NCBI RefSeq assembly: GCF_014643375.1 | Contig: NZ_BMJJ01000018.1 | Coordinates: 1 to 64,000 of the forward strand | DNA length: 64,000 bases | Direction: 5' to 3' | Source of the DNA: Aureimonas glaciei | GTDB taxonomy: Bacteria > Pseudomonadota > Alphaproteobacteria > Rhizobiales > Rhizobiaceae | In this document: one piece after another, positions 57,527 through 64,000 of the stretch | How the letters are laid out: every line of letters begins with the position of its first letter | Numbering within the stretch: position 1 is the stretch's first letter | Notes under the pieces: generated by a model | Told to the model about the DNA's origin: nothing | The model's database searches: none | Seen by the model: the letters and a program-made list of their open reading frames with translations, nothing else | Made by a program: the position numbers and the translations under genes

Positions 57527-57788
57527 CCGGGAAGCGCCGCGCTCAACCCCTGCCGCAGCCATGGAAGTCGTGGCAACTGCTATGGCCGGCATGGCCCTTC
57601 ATGCGGCGACGCTGAATATGCTGGTGGCATCTGGCGCCTTCTCCCAGGAGCAGGCTGACCAAGCCTACGCGAACGCTCTGCGCTATCTGAATGACGCCGC
57701 AACTGATGCGCCTGAGAGTGCAGAAACGTTTGCGATGGCCGAGGCGCTGATTTTGTCTCTCGCCGATGACGGTGGGATAGCGTTCTAA
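57519..57788 (+). CDS. Small hypothetical prophage protein
   Basis: 89 residues, all-helical look (AAAMEVVATAMAGMALHAATLNMLVASGAFSQEQADQAYANAL), an acidic C-terminal half, no signal peptide. Overlaps the preceding gene by 8 bases. Family unknown. A GAGGAG site follows its stop for the next gene. Confidence 0.58.
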   Translation: MPDREAPRSTPAAAMEVVATAMAGMALHAATLNMLVASGAFSQEQADQAYANALRYLNDAATDAPESAETFAMAEALILSLADDGGIAF

Positions 57789-57806
57789 AGAGGAGAAGGA
57801 TTTGTC

Positions 57807-58046
57807 ATGACGCCGCCCCTCTTCCGCCTAACCGCATCGCAGATACATGTCCTTATGCTCCTCGACGACGGGCCGGAGGAGGATTCTGTCGGGATGGAGC
57901 TCGAAGACTTTCGAGGGCAGCAAGCCGAAGTGGCCGTGCAGCTGAAGAAGATAGGACTCGTCGAGACGCACTTCGGCTGGCGCTTCTCGATCTGGTTCAG
58001 GCTGACGGTGAAGGGGCGGAACTTGCTGAGGACGGGTGTGCGGTAA
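57807..58046 (+). CDS. Small winged-helix-like prophage protein
   Basis: 79 residues preceded by a good ribosome site (GAGGAGAAGG, 10 bases before ATG). Two helices and a terminal beta-hairpin pattern (LTASQIHVLMLL ... QQAEVAVQLKKIGLVETHFGWRFSIWFRLTVKGRNLL) resemble a minimal MarR/winged-helix domain. It could be a small DNA-binding regulator. Last of the four co-directional genes next to the attachment site. Confidence 0.6.
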   Translation: MTPPLFRLTASQIHVLMLLDDGPEEDSVGMELEDFRGQQAEVAVQLKKIGLVETHFGWRFSIWFRLTVKGRNLLRTGVR

Positions 58047-58113
58047 CAGCGTGTCGCGCGGCGACAGAGCCATATCAGCGGACTTAGTCGCTCGCCGCCG
58101 GCCTCGAAACGAC

Positions 58114-58150
58114 AAAAGCCGCCGCCACCCGGTAAAGGGCGACGGCGGCT
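58114..58150 (-). terminator. Rho-independent terminator of the prophage late operon
   Basis: AGCCGCCG (58117-58124) and CGGCGGCT (58143-58150) form an 8-bp stem with a further inner CCC/GGG. On the minus strand it is followed by TTTT, the expected U-tract. It lies 30 bases after the last minus-strand gene (stop 58180) and also separates it from the plus-strand genes. Confidence 0.7.
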
Positions 58151-58179
58151 CTGGTAATGCAGCAGCAGTGACGGAGCGA

Positions 58180-58641
58180 CTACCTCCCTGAACGGGAATC
58201 CAGCGCCGGAGCGATTTGAAAAGGGGCCTCGATCGTCTTGGTGATCGGCCACAGGCGATGAATCGGATTACAATAGTCCTCGATCCGAACTCGGTAGACC
58301 GCAGCGCCTGGCTTGGCGGCGATCGGCACCGTAAACGGCTGGACGAAAGTCGATCGTCCGGCGCGTCGCTGCACGGTGCTTGAAGGGTTCTTCTCTGTCG
58401 AGGTCATGAACTCCCGGTTCGTGCTATCGATGACGAACCGGGTGGACTTCCTTTCGCATAGCCGGAAGCGCTGGAACATGTATCTCACTTCGCCAACGCT
58501 GCCGGCCATGATGCTCGCCGGGATCACCTCGACGTTCTGCGTGTCGGTCGCCGGGGTCCGGTCAATGGCCCAGGCGCCACACATGATCGCCGTCCCATTG
58601 AACAGTGCGAAGACCGCGCCGATGGCGAGATGTCGCCTCAT
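58180..58641 (-). CDS. Membrane-anchored hypothetical phage protein
   Basis: 153 residues from the ATG at 58641 (MRRHLAIGAV), coupled by ATGA to the gene upstream. One N-terminal membrane segment or signal anchor (about 5-23), then a beta-rich exported domain with two cysteines (RLCERK, IEDYCNP). It ends the late operon after the lysis genes, where spanin-like or adhesion functions are common, but I cannot assign one. Confidence 0.7.
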   Translation of the reverse strand: MRRHLAIGAVFALFNGTAIMCGAWAIDRTPATDTQNVEVIPASIMAGSVGEVRYMFQRFRLCERKSTRFVIDSTNREFMTSTEKNPSSTVQRRAGRSTFVQPFTVPIAAKPGAAVYRVRIEDYCNPIHRLWPITKTIEAPFQIAPALDSRSGR

Positions 58642-59003
58642 TTTGGCGCGTCCTTGAAGATGGAGAGGAATTTGCTGATCTGTTCCCACAGCAGCATCGA
58701 CCCCAGGAACGTCGTCACCACCGAGATTACGAGCCATTTGCCGAGCGTGCCAACGGTTCCAAACGCTTTGACATAGTTCAATCCTTTGAGGAGGAGGTCG
58801 AGCTTTTCGGTGTCGAGTTTGGCGAGCCGGAATAGCGCTTCTGATGCTTCCTTATCGAGCCTTGAGATACCCTTCAGCGTCTCGATCTCTTCCGGGCGAC
58901 ACTGCGCCAGGAACATCTTCGTGTACTCTGGTAGCTGGTCTAGGGCTCTGGGAACCGGGACTTCGTTGTCATCGCGCCTGCGTACATCATCAGTCTCTGC
59001 CAT
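58638..59003 (-). CDS. Small phage protein with C-terminal membrane segment
   Basis: 121 residues. The first two thirds are charged and helical (LPEYTKMFLAQCRPEEIETLKGISRLDKEASEALFRLAKLD). One membrane helix near the C-terminus (about 88-110, WLVISVVTTFLGSMLLW) is followed by a short basic tail. Such tail-anchored proteins accompany holins in alphaproteobacterial prophages. Function unproven. Confidence 0.68.
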   Translation of the reverse strand: MAETDDVRRRDDNEVPVPRALDQLPEYTKMFLAQCRPEEIETLKGISRLDKEASEALFRLAKLDTEKLDLLLKGLNYVKAFGTVGTLGKWLVISVVTTFLGSMLLWEQISKFLSIFKDAPK

Positions 59004-59047
59004 GGCCTATCGAGGTCCACCGCGTTGCACTGAAACCCCGCACATGA

Positions 59048-59404
59048 TCAGGAGCCCTTGGCGGTGATCCGCGCCATCATCGTGTCGAAGTCGTTGGCAG
59101 CCGGAGCCATCAACTCCTTGACCATCGCCGTCGTCGCCGCCGCACCGACTGCCACGGTCACCGCCGATTCCGGCGACTGCCCGGCAAGAGAGACCAGGCT
59201 GTCATCGATCTTGGCGATCAGCTCCTTGGCCGGCTGCGGCACGAGGTATTCGACGGCCTTGCCGATGCCAAAGGCAAGGACCGTGCTGGCCTCGATCGGG
59301 ATGTCGGCGCCGACGTAGACGTTCAGCGCCTGGACGAGGAGCCAGGCGGCGATCATCGTCAGGCCCCCGGCCCAGACCTTGCGATCGGGAATCCACTTCG
59401 ACAT
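59048..59404 (-). CDS. Holin-like phage protein
   Basis: 118 residues. Basic start (MSKWIPDRKVWAGG), one strong membrane helix (about 12-32), a second hydrophobic segment (38-55) and an Ala-rich helix near 80-100. Placement directly after the muramidase gene (one base between) and the size suit a holin, which would open the inner membrane for the lysin. Confidence 0.7.
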   Translation of the reverse strand: MSKWIPDRKVWAGGLTMIAAWLLVQALNVYVGADIPIEASTVLAFGIGKAVEYLVPQPAKELIAKIDDSLVSLAGQSPESAVTVAVGAAATTAMVKELMAPAANDFDTMMARITAKGS

Positions 59405-59405
59405 G

Positions 59406-60479
59406 TCAGGCTGCCTTTCTGCGAAGCAGCTCGGTCGCGCCGGCTACCATCATGGTGAGGATCTGTTCGTCAGTGAACGGCTTGTCGGCGTCGGCTTGCG
59501 GGGGCGGCGCAGGAGCGATCGGAACGCCGGGCAATACCGGCCTCGTTGGCTCGGCAGCGCGGGGCATGACGGCAGGCGCCGGCGCAGCGACCACCACCGG
59601 TGCTGTCTGCAACGCGGCCGAGAGCGCCGCCACCGTCTTGAGGCCAGCCCAACCATCGACCGTCAGGCCACGCGACTTCTGGAAGCTGCGGACGGCCGCC
59701 TCGGTGGCCGCGCCGAAGTCGCCGTCGAGCGTGGCGGCGTAGACACCAGCGTCACGCAGCTGTGTCTGCAGCGCCTTCACCTGATCACCCTTGTCGCCGC
59801 GGCTGAGCGCCACCGGCGAGGCGTCGATCGCCGCGTTGTCATTCGCCGCCGCAACCGCGTCCGCCTGCGACCAGGGCGTGTCTCTGATCTTCGACCACTT
59901 GGCGAAGGCCGTGGCGAGCTTCAGGTGGTAGCGGTTCTTGGCATAGCCGGGGCCGTTGTAGCCGCGGGCGAACCCGGACCAATCGTGCCGGCGGATGTCG
60001 TCGTCGAGCCCGGACGCAATGATGAAGGCGACCATCGCCGCCAGGTGCGCCTCAGCATCGTCGAGGAAGACCAGTACCATCGCCTGCGGCGTGGCGAAGC
60101 CCGCCATGGCATGGTTCTCGCCGAGGATCTGGCCGAGGCCCCACGACGCAGCCTTCAGCGCACCCGTCTCGTCGATCGCCATGGCCTGCAGCAGCCGAGG
60201 GTAGCTGTCGGCCGGATAGGGCTTCGCGCCCCACGTCGCGTAGGCGAGCCCGACAGCGACCGCCTTATCACGCGTCGCGCCGTCGAGGTTGCGGTAGAAG
60301 ACATGCGGCTCGAAAAGCATCTTCGGCCGTCCCTGCCGATCCCAGGCACCGCCTGACGTCTCGACGTCGATGACGGCGTGCATCTCGTCCTCACCGACGC
60401 CGATCCGTGCGCCGAGCTTCGGCAGGTCGATGTCGTCGAGCAGCTTTGCCGCGCCCTTGAAGCCTCTGAAATCAGTCAT
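59406..60479 (-). CDS. Phage endolysin: N-acetylmuramidase with peptidoglycan-binding domain
   Basis: 357 residues. The N-terminal catalytic domain (about 20-190) is the N-acetylmuramidase type: AVIDVETSGGAWD with the catalytic Glu, SWGLGQILGENH, and a GYNGPGYAKNRYHLKLA end. A PG_binding_1 domain follows (about 230-290, LSRGDKGDQVKALQTQLRDAG...GDFGAATEAAVRSFQKSRGL). A Pro/Ala linker and a short helix end the protein. No signal peptide, so export relies on the holin-like gene downstream. Confidence 0.9.
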   Translation of the reverse strand: MTDFRGFKGAAKLLDDIDLPKLGARIGVGEDEMHAVIDVETSGGAWDRQGRPKMLFEPHVFYRNLDGATRDKAVAVGLAYATWGAKPYPADSYPRLLQAMAIDETGALKAASWGLGQILGENHAMAGFATPQAMVLVFLDDAEAHLAAMVAFIIASGLDDDIRRHDWSGFARGYNGPGYAKNRYHLKLATAFAKWSKIRDTPWSQADAVAAANDNAAIDASPVALSRGDKGDQVKALQTQLRDAGVYAATLDGDFGAATEAAVRSFQKSRGLTVDGWAGLKTVAALSAALQTAPVVVAAPAPAVMPRAAEPTRPVLPGVPIAPAPPPQADADKPFTDEQILTMMVAGATELLRRKAA

Positions 60480-60543
60480 GTATGCCTCCGTTTGTTGACG
60501 TTTAGCATACTGAGTGGAGAGGACGATTGCCGTATGTCATCGC

Positions 60544-61815
60544 CTAGAACGTGATGACGGTCTCGCCAGGCGCTGCGCCGCCTGACCCGCCTTTGGCCTT
60601 GCCCTTCTTGGCGGCCTTCGGCGCGTCCTTATCGACGGTGTCGTCCTTCGTCGGTTTGGTCTTGCCGACGCTCGATGACGTGTCGTCCGCCGCATCGTCG
60701 AACAACTCGGCGTCAATGCCGGTCGTGTAGCCGCCGCCCGGCTCGAAACGGTGTGCTACCGACTTGATCCGCCACTTGCTCGGCATGTATGCGCGGAACG
60801 GCGCGATGAGGACGGCCTCGGCCTGGACATCAACCCGGCCGCCAATGGTGCAAGAAAATGACGCCTTGCCTCGCGCGGCCTTGTTCTTGGTCGCCGACGC
60901 CGCAGCCTTCGCCTCGGCCTCATTGTGGTAGGTGTGCCGGAGGTCGTGGAAGGGCTCGGCGCCGACCGTCACCTCTTTGCGCTCGCCGGTTCGGATGTCG
61001 GTCCAGTAGGCGCGCACGCCGCCCTTTTTGCCGGACGCACTATCGGGGCCTGTCGGCGTCGAGGCGCCGCCCGCGTCGAACTGAACAACCTCGGGCAATC
61101 GGCTATCGCCGGCCGCTTGCTGCCCGGCCGACTCCGAGGCACCCATGTCCTTCCCGCTCTCGCCAGCCTCGTCGCGAGCCGAGTAGCTGAACTTCCATTG
61201 CGAACAGTCGGATTCGGATAGCGTGATGACAGGGAGGATCGCGCCAGTGATCGCCTTGCCAGTTCCGCGCTTTGCGAAGACGAGGCGCCCTGCTACCGGC
61301 TTGGCGACGGCGTCGTGGTCGCCAGCCACGCGGGCGACGAAGTTCAGGTCCGACTCGCCAATCTGGTCGACGTGGCGGACGACGATATCGGCCAGTTCTG
61401 GATCGACGGTCGCGGTGAAGCCATTCCGGCCTGCCACCTTGTCTACGATCTCTTGAACCGTTTGCTGATGGTAGGACTCGCTCCTCGGCGTTCGGAACGA
61501 CGACGGCATGTTCGCCGGCTTGCCCTCGATCGACAGCGTCCTCGGCGGTGATGCGAAGTCGATGGCGTCGATGAGATATGATCCCATGTCTCGGCTGGCG
61601 CCTTCGCGATAGCCCATCTCGACCGAGACCGTCAGACCGAAAGTCGGCATTGCTACAACCGCGTTGTCGGCGAAGCGCGGACGGTCATCGAGCGTGATCG
61701 TCACGCGGTCGGACTTGTCCTCAGCCTCGTCGCGCACCTCAATCGACATGAGCCGGTCAGTCAGCGAGCCGGTGATATCCACGCCGCCGGCAGTGATGCG
61801 ACAGAACGGCGTCAT
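60544..61815 (-). CDS. Phage late control protein D / tail protein gpD
   Basis: 423 residues from the ATG at 61815, overlapping gpX by ATGA. The start FCRITAGGVDITGSLTDRLMSIEVRDEAEDKSD and the QTVQEIVDKVAGRNGF, SDLNFVARVAGDHDAVA segments are those of P2 gpD-type baseplate hub/late control proteins. A Lys/Asp-rich, low-complexity tail (about 385-415) is unusual. It likely forms the hub that connects the tail tube and tape measure with the baseplate. Confidence 0.9.
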   Translation of the reverse strand: MTPFCRITAGGVDITGSLTDRLMSIEVRDEAEDKSDRVTITLDDRPRFADNAVVAMPTFGLTVSVEMGYREGASRDMGSYLIDAIDFASPPRTLSIEGKPANMPSSFRTPRSESYHQQTVQEIVDKVAGRNGFTATVDPELADIVVRHVDQIGESDLNFVARVAGDHDAVAKPVAGRLVFAKRGTGKAITGAILPVITLSESDCSQWKFSYSARDEAGESGKDMGASESAGQQAAGDSRLPEVVQFDAGGASTPTGPDSASGKKGGVRAYWTDIRTGERKEVTVGAEPFHDLRHTYHNEAEAKAAASATKNKAARGKASFSCTIGGRVDVQAEAVLIAPFRAYMPSKWRIKSVAHRFEPGGGYTTGIDAELFDDAADDTSSSVGKTKPTKDDTVDKDAPKAAKKGKAKGGSGGAAPGETVITF

Positions 61816-62036
61816 CCCCAAATCCTGACGATGGGGATCGCCGCTGGCGCAGGAAGGTCAGGAAGGTCAGGAAGGATGACGACCGTGCCAGCGGCGAGAA
61901 TTGGACCGAGGTCAGCTAGGCCACGGTTTGCTTCATAGACGCGCTCCACAGCAAGCGCCTGCTGACCTTTCGCATAGTGCTTCCAGCAGATGGCGTCGAT
62001 CATATCGCCATCGCTTGCGATGTATGTGTCTGCCAT
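61812..62036 (-). CDS. Phage tail protein X (LysM-like)
   Basis: 74 residues. GDMIDAICWKHY ... VYEANRGLADLGPILAAGTVVILPDLP is the LysM-like fold of P2 gpX. It binds at the tail tip and is placed between gpU and gpD as usual in P2-like prophages. It overlaps gpU by one base (TAATG) and gpD by four. Confidence 0.9.
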   Translation of the reverse strand: MADTYIASDGDMIDAICWKHYAKGQQALAVERVYEANRGLADLGPILAAGTVVILPDLPDLPAPAAIPIVRIWG

Positions 62037-62431
62037 TAGAACCCCCTATCCGGCCCGTAGGACATGAGCTGCACAGCGAACTCGAGTTTGCGTGCGACGC
62101 CGTTCGGCAGAAAGACCGTCTGAGTCTCGCTTACGCTCATGATGACGAACTGCCCGAAAATCTTGCCCCTGCCCGACACCAAGAACTGCGGTGTGCCGCT
62201 TCCGGCGATCGTCCTCATCCGGTCGATCTGAGAAAGGCCGCCGCGAAAGAGAGGCAGGATCGTGCCGTCGAGGTCGATGGTCGTGTGTCCCTCGCCGATG
62301 AATTGCATGGCCGGGTGCCGGCCGATGCGCTCTTGGCTTTCCCAGCGATACTCAGTCTGGCGGGTGAGCGTCTGATAGGCGGCGGTATTGAGGCCGAACC
62401 GGAAAGGGCCGAGGCCCATCATGACGAGCAT
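62036..62431 (-). CDS. Phage tail protein gpU
   Basis: 131 residues. FRFGLNTAAYQTLTRQTEYRWESQERIG and the DGTILPLFRGGLSQIDRMR segment match P2 gpU, a tail completion/tip protein. Start is either the first Met (62431) or the fourth residue region (MMGLGPF). It follows the tape measure gene by nine bases. Confidence 0.9.
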   Translation of the reverse strand: MLVMMGLGPFRFGLNTAAYQTLTRQTEYRWESQERIGRHPAMQFIGEGHTTIDLDGTILPLFRGGLSQIDRMRTIAGSGTPQFLVSGRGKIFGQFVIMSVSETQTVFLPNGVARKLEFAVQLMSYGPDRGF

Positions 62432-62440
62432 GATCTACCC

Positions 62441-64000
62441 CTAGTCGTTGAGTGCGGAGCGGATTTCCGCTGCATGGCGTGCCGCAGCGCCGGACATGGC
62501 CGCGTTAATGGCCGCCTGGACCTCGACGGCGCTCAAGCCCGTCCCTGTGATGCTGACGCCGCCGACATTGAAGGGCGCGTGAACCGTTTGCGGCTGGTTT
62601 GCGACGATCGGCTCGGGGAACGTCGCCGTGCCGACCGACACCGAGACGGCGTCGATTTGGCTCGTCTGAACAGGGCCGTTGCCCGACTGCGGAAGCCCCG
62701 ACATCGGCACGCCCTGGCTGCCGAGTAGGCTGCTACTGTAGGAAGACGGAGTAGGCGGCGGCGCAACCGCCGGGACGGCAATAGGCGGTATCTTGATTTC
62801 GGGAACGACAATCTCAGGCACTTTGATTTCGGGCGCCTTGACCTCGATAGGTCCGAGACTGGGAGCCTCAGGCTTTGGAACGACAATCTCAGGCACTTTG
62901 ATTTCGGGCGCCTTGACCTCGATAGGTCCGAGACTGGGAGCCTCAGGCTTTGGAACGACAATCTCAGGCACTTTGATCTCAGGCACCCGAACGGTCGCGG
63001 CGGAATCACTACCGGGTGCCGCGACCTGCGCGGGGCTAACGTCGGGCATGACGATTTCGAGCTGCGGCGCCGGCGGAAGAGCCATCTGCAGTTTGTCGAT
63101 GAACATCTGCGACTGATCGAAGGCAGGCGCGTCGGGGACGGGCGGCAGGCTTACGCGCTGCGGCTGCGCGGGCTCGATGAGCTTGCCGTCTGCCCCATAT
63201 TGGCTTGGCGCAACGCCAGCGGCGCCGAGAAGGGATTCGTTATAGTTCGCGACCACCGGCGCCTTCACCTCTATGCCGAGGCTCGACTTCAGCCAGTCCG
63301 GCATTTCCGCCGTGAGACTGGCGATCCCGTCGCGCAGGCCCTGCGCCAGGCCGTCAATGAAGCTGCCGATGATCCGATCGCCTGCCGCCAGCAGGTCGAT
63401 GCCGGTGAAATACTCGATCAGCGCGTTCATGCCGACCATGACGTGCTTGAGCGGGTTGAACTCTTGCAGAACGGCTAGCACTCCAGACGTCCACGACACA
63501 TTGAAGGCGTTGCTGACGCGGGTCCAGAGGTTCGACCAGTAGGCTGCGAACTCGTCCCATTTCTGATACAGTACGTAGACGGCGCCACCAAGCAGCGCGA
63601 GAACACCTAGCACCGCCCATACCGGCGCGCTAACGGCCAGCAGCAGGCCTGCGAAAGCCACGCCAAGAGACGCCAGTGAAGCGAGGAGTGGGCCAAAGGT
63701 GATTGCGCCCATCGCGATCAAGGCGGCGTTGCCAGGGCCGCCGACAAAGTCTATGGCCGGCTTGATCGTCGCGTAAAAGTCCTTGAGGCCTGTCGCGAGG
63801 TCGCCGAGCGTGGTCGTGAAGTTCTTCAGATGGCGCGGGAACTCGTCGAGGAAGCCGGGCACATGGAAGCTGTCCTTGAGGCTGTCGCCGACGACGTCAT
63901 AGCCGAGCAGGAACTTTCGGAACTCGTCGGCCACGCCCGAGATGCTGTCGGAAATGCTCTTCGCCCAAACGTCGAGATTGCCCGACGCGGACATGCGGTC
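62441..64000 (-). CDS. Phage tail tape measure protein (C-terminal part; runs off the window)
   Basis: The frame is open to the right edge, so at least 519 residues of the C-terminal portion are here; the Met at 63994 is not the true start. Hydrophobic segments (around 85-145 of the visible part, GPLLASLASLGVAFAGLLL, VWAVLGVLALLGGAVYVLY) are typical of P2-type tape measures. The WSNLWTRVSNAF and LIEYFTGIDLLAAGDRIIGSFIDGL regions also fit. A Pro/Val/Ile-rich part contains two perfect 25-residue repeats (APEIKVPEIVVPKPEAPSLG...). The last 60 residues form a conserved helix. It sets tail length and spans the tube. Confidence 0.88.
   Translation of the reverse strand, partial: DRMSASGNLDVWAKSISDSISGVADEFRKFLLGYDVVGDSLKDSFHVPGFLDEFPRHLKNFTTTLGDLATGLKDFYATIKPAIDFVGGPGNAALIAMGAITFGPLLASLASLGVAFAGLLLAVSAPVWAVLGVLALLGGAVYVLYQKWDEFAAYWSNLWTRVSNAFNVSWTSGVLAVLQEFNPLKHVMVGMNALIEYFTGIDLLAAGDRIIGSFIDGLAQGLRDGIASLTAEMPDWLKSSLGIEVKAPVVANYNESLLGAAGVAPSQYGADGKLIEPAQPQRVSLPPVPDAPAFDQSQMFIDKLQMALPPAPQLEIVMPDVSPAQVAAPGSDSAATVRVPEIKVPEIVVPKPEAPSLGPIEVKAPEIKVPEIVVPKPEAPSLGPIEVKAPEIKVPEIVVPEIKIPPIAVPAVAPPPTPSSYSSSLLGSQGVPMSGLPQSGNGPVQTSQIDAVSVSVGTATFPEPIVANQPQTVHAPFNVGGVSITGTGLSAVEVQAAINAAMSGAAARHAAEIRSALND
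62802..62979. repeat. 75-bp tandem repeat inside the tape measure gene
   Basis: Units at 62802-62876 and 62877-62951 look identical, followed by a partial third (62952 to about 62979) that diverges. Each encodes 25 residues with the pattern PEIKVPEIVVPKPEAPSLG. An in-frame repeat can change tape length and thus tail length. Confidence 0.85.

Noticed and set aside
62802-62979. CRISPR-like array
   Set aside because: The 75-bp units abut without spacers and are in frame in a tape measure gene.

Overview
The window is high-GC DNA with tightly packed operons, many of them joined by 4-base ATGA overlaps. Gene content points to an alphaproteobacterium, most likely Hyphomicrobiales (rhizobia-like, perhaps Aurantimonadaceae). 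The pointers are a FixK/FixJ/FixL-type regulatory set, an alpha-type cytoplasmic chemosensory array with ParA, HutC-controlled sulfonate/polyamine-type uptake genes, and a prophage at tRNA-Lys. The taxon is an inference; no rRNA or housekeeping marker is present.

Region 1 (1-12.5 kb), low-oxygen energy metabolism. After the 3' end of an IS630 transposase come acetate kinase, phosphoketolase and a 58-residue protein (one minus-strand unit). Next are a small cytochrome c, a host-attachment-family protein, thioredoxin 2, an aminoglycoside-phosphotransferase/ATPase fusion, a FixK-like regulator, an acyl-CoA synthetase-acetyltransferase fusion and a zinc alcohol dehydrogenase. FNR/FixK-type boxes lie upstream of the phosphoketolase unit (4059), between the attachment protein and trxC (4967), and upstream of the dehydrogenase unit (12228). 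Together they suggest a local FixK regulon.

Region 2 (12.5-36 kb), a signalling island of about twenty consecutive genes. It opens with a pterin-fold periplasmic protein, a hybrid kinase and a REC-HD-GYP protein. FixL/FixJ homologues follow; the FixL lacks the haem-ligand motif. Then comes a plus-strand operon cheY-mcp-REC-rsbR-rsbS-rsbT-rsbT2-rsbX-histidine kinase, a stressosome whose apparent output is a histidine kinase. It meets tail to tail, sharing a CTAG, a minus-strand chemosensory operon (soluble double-hairpin receptor, triple-CheW, CheB, HEAT protein, CheR, CheY, CheA, small STAS-like protein, ParA).

Region 3 (36-46.2 kb). A cytochrome b561 is followed by a divergent cluster of nine genes: dehydrogenase, PTPS-like protein, glycosyltransferase and methyltransferase one way; RibA-like, CDP-alcohol phosphatidyltransferase, FkbM methyltransferase, membrane sulfatase-superfamily protein and RibD-C reductase the other way. 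It looks like an uncharacterised pathway from GTP to a decorated, possibly lipid-linked pterin- or pyrimidine-type product, and is the strongest candidate here for an undescribed system.

Region 4 (46.2-55.5 kb). A HutC-regulated catabolic operon holds an ABC importer, a histidinol-dehydrogenase-like HpsN, a zinc dehydrogenase, a FMN hydroxyacid oxidase and an SDR, consistent with use of dihydroxypropanesulfonate or a similar polyol acid.

Region 5 (55.5-64 kb). A palindromic intergenic element and a small exported protein precede the 3' 49 bases of a tRNA-Lys(CTT) gene, interpreted as the left attachment site of a P2-like prophage. Small plus-strand genes follow. Then a minus-strand tail/lysis module (tape measure, gpU, gpX, gpD, muramidase, holin candidates) runs off the right edge.
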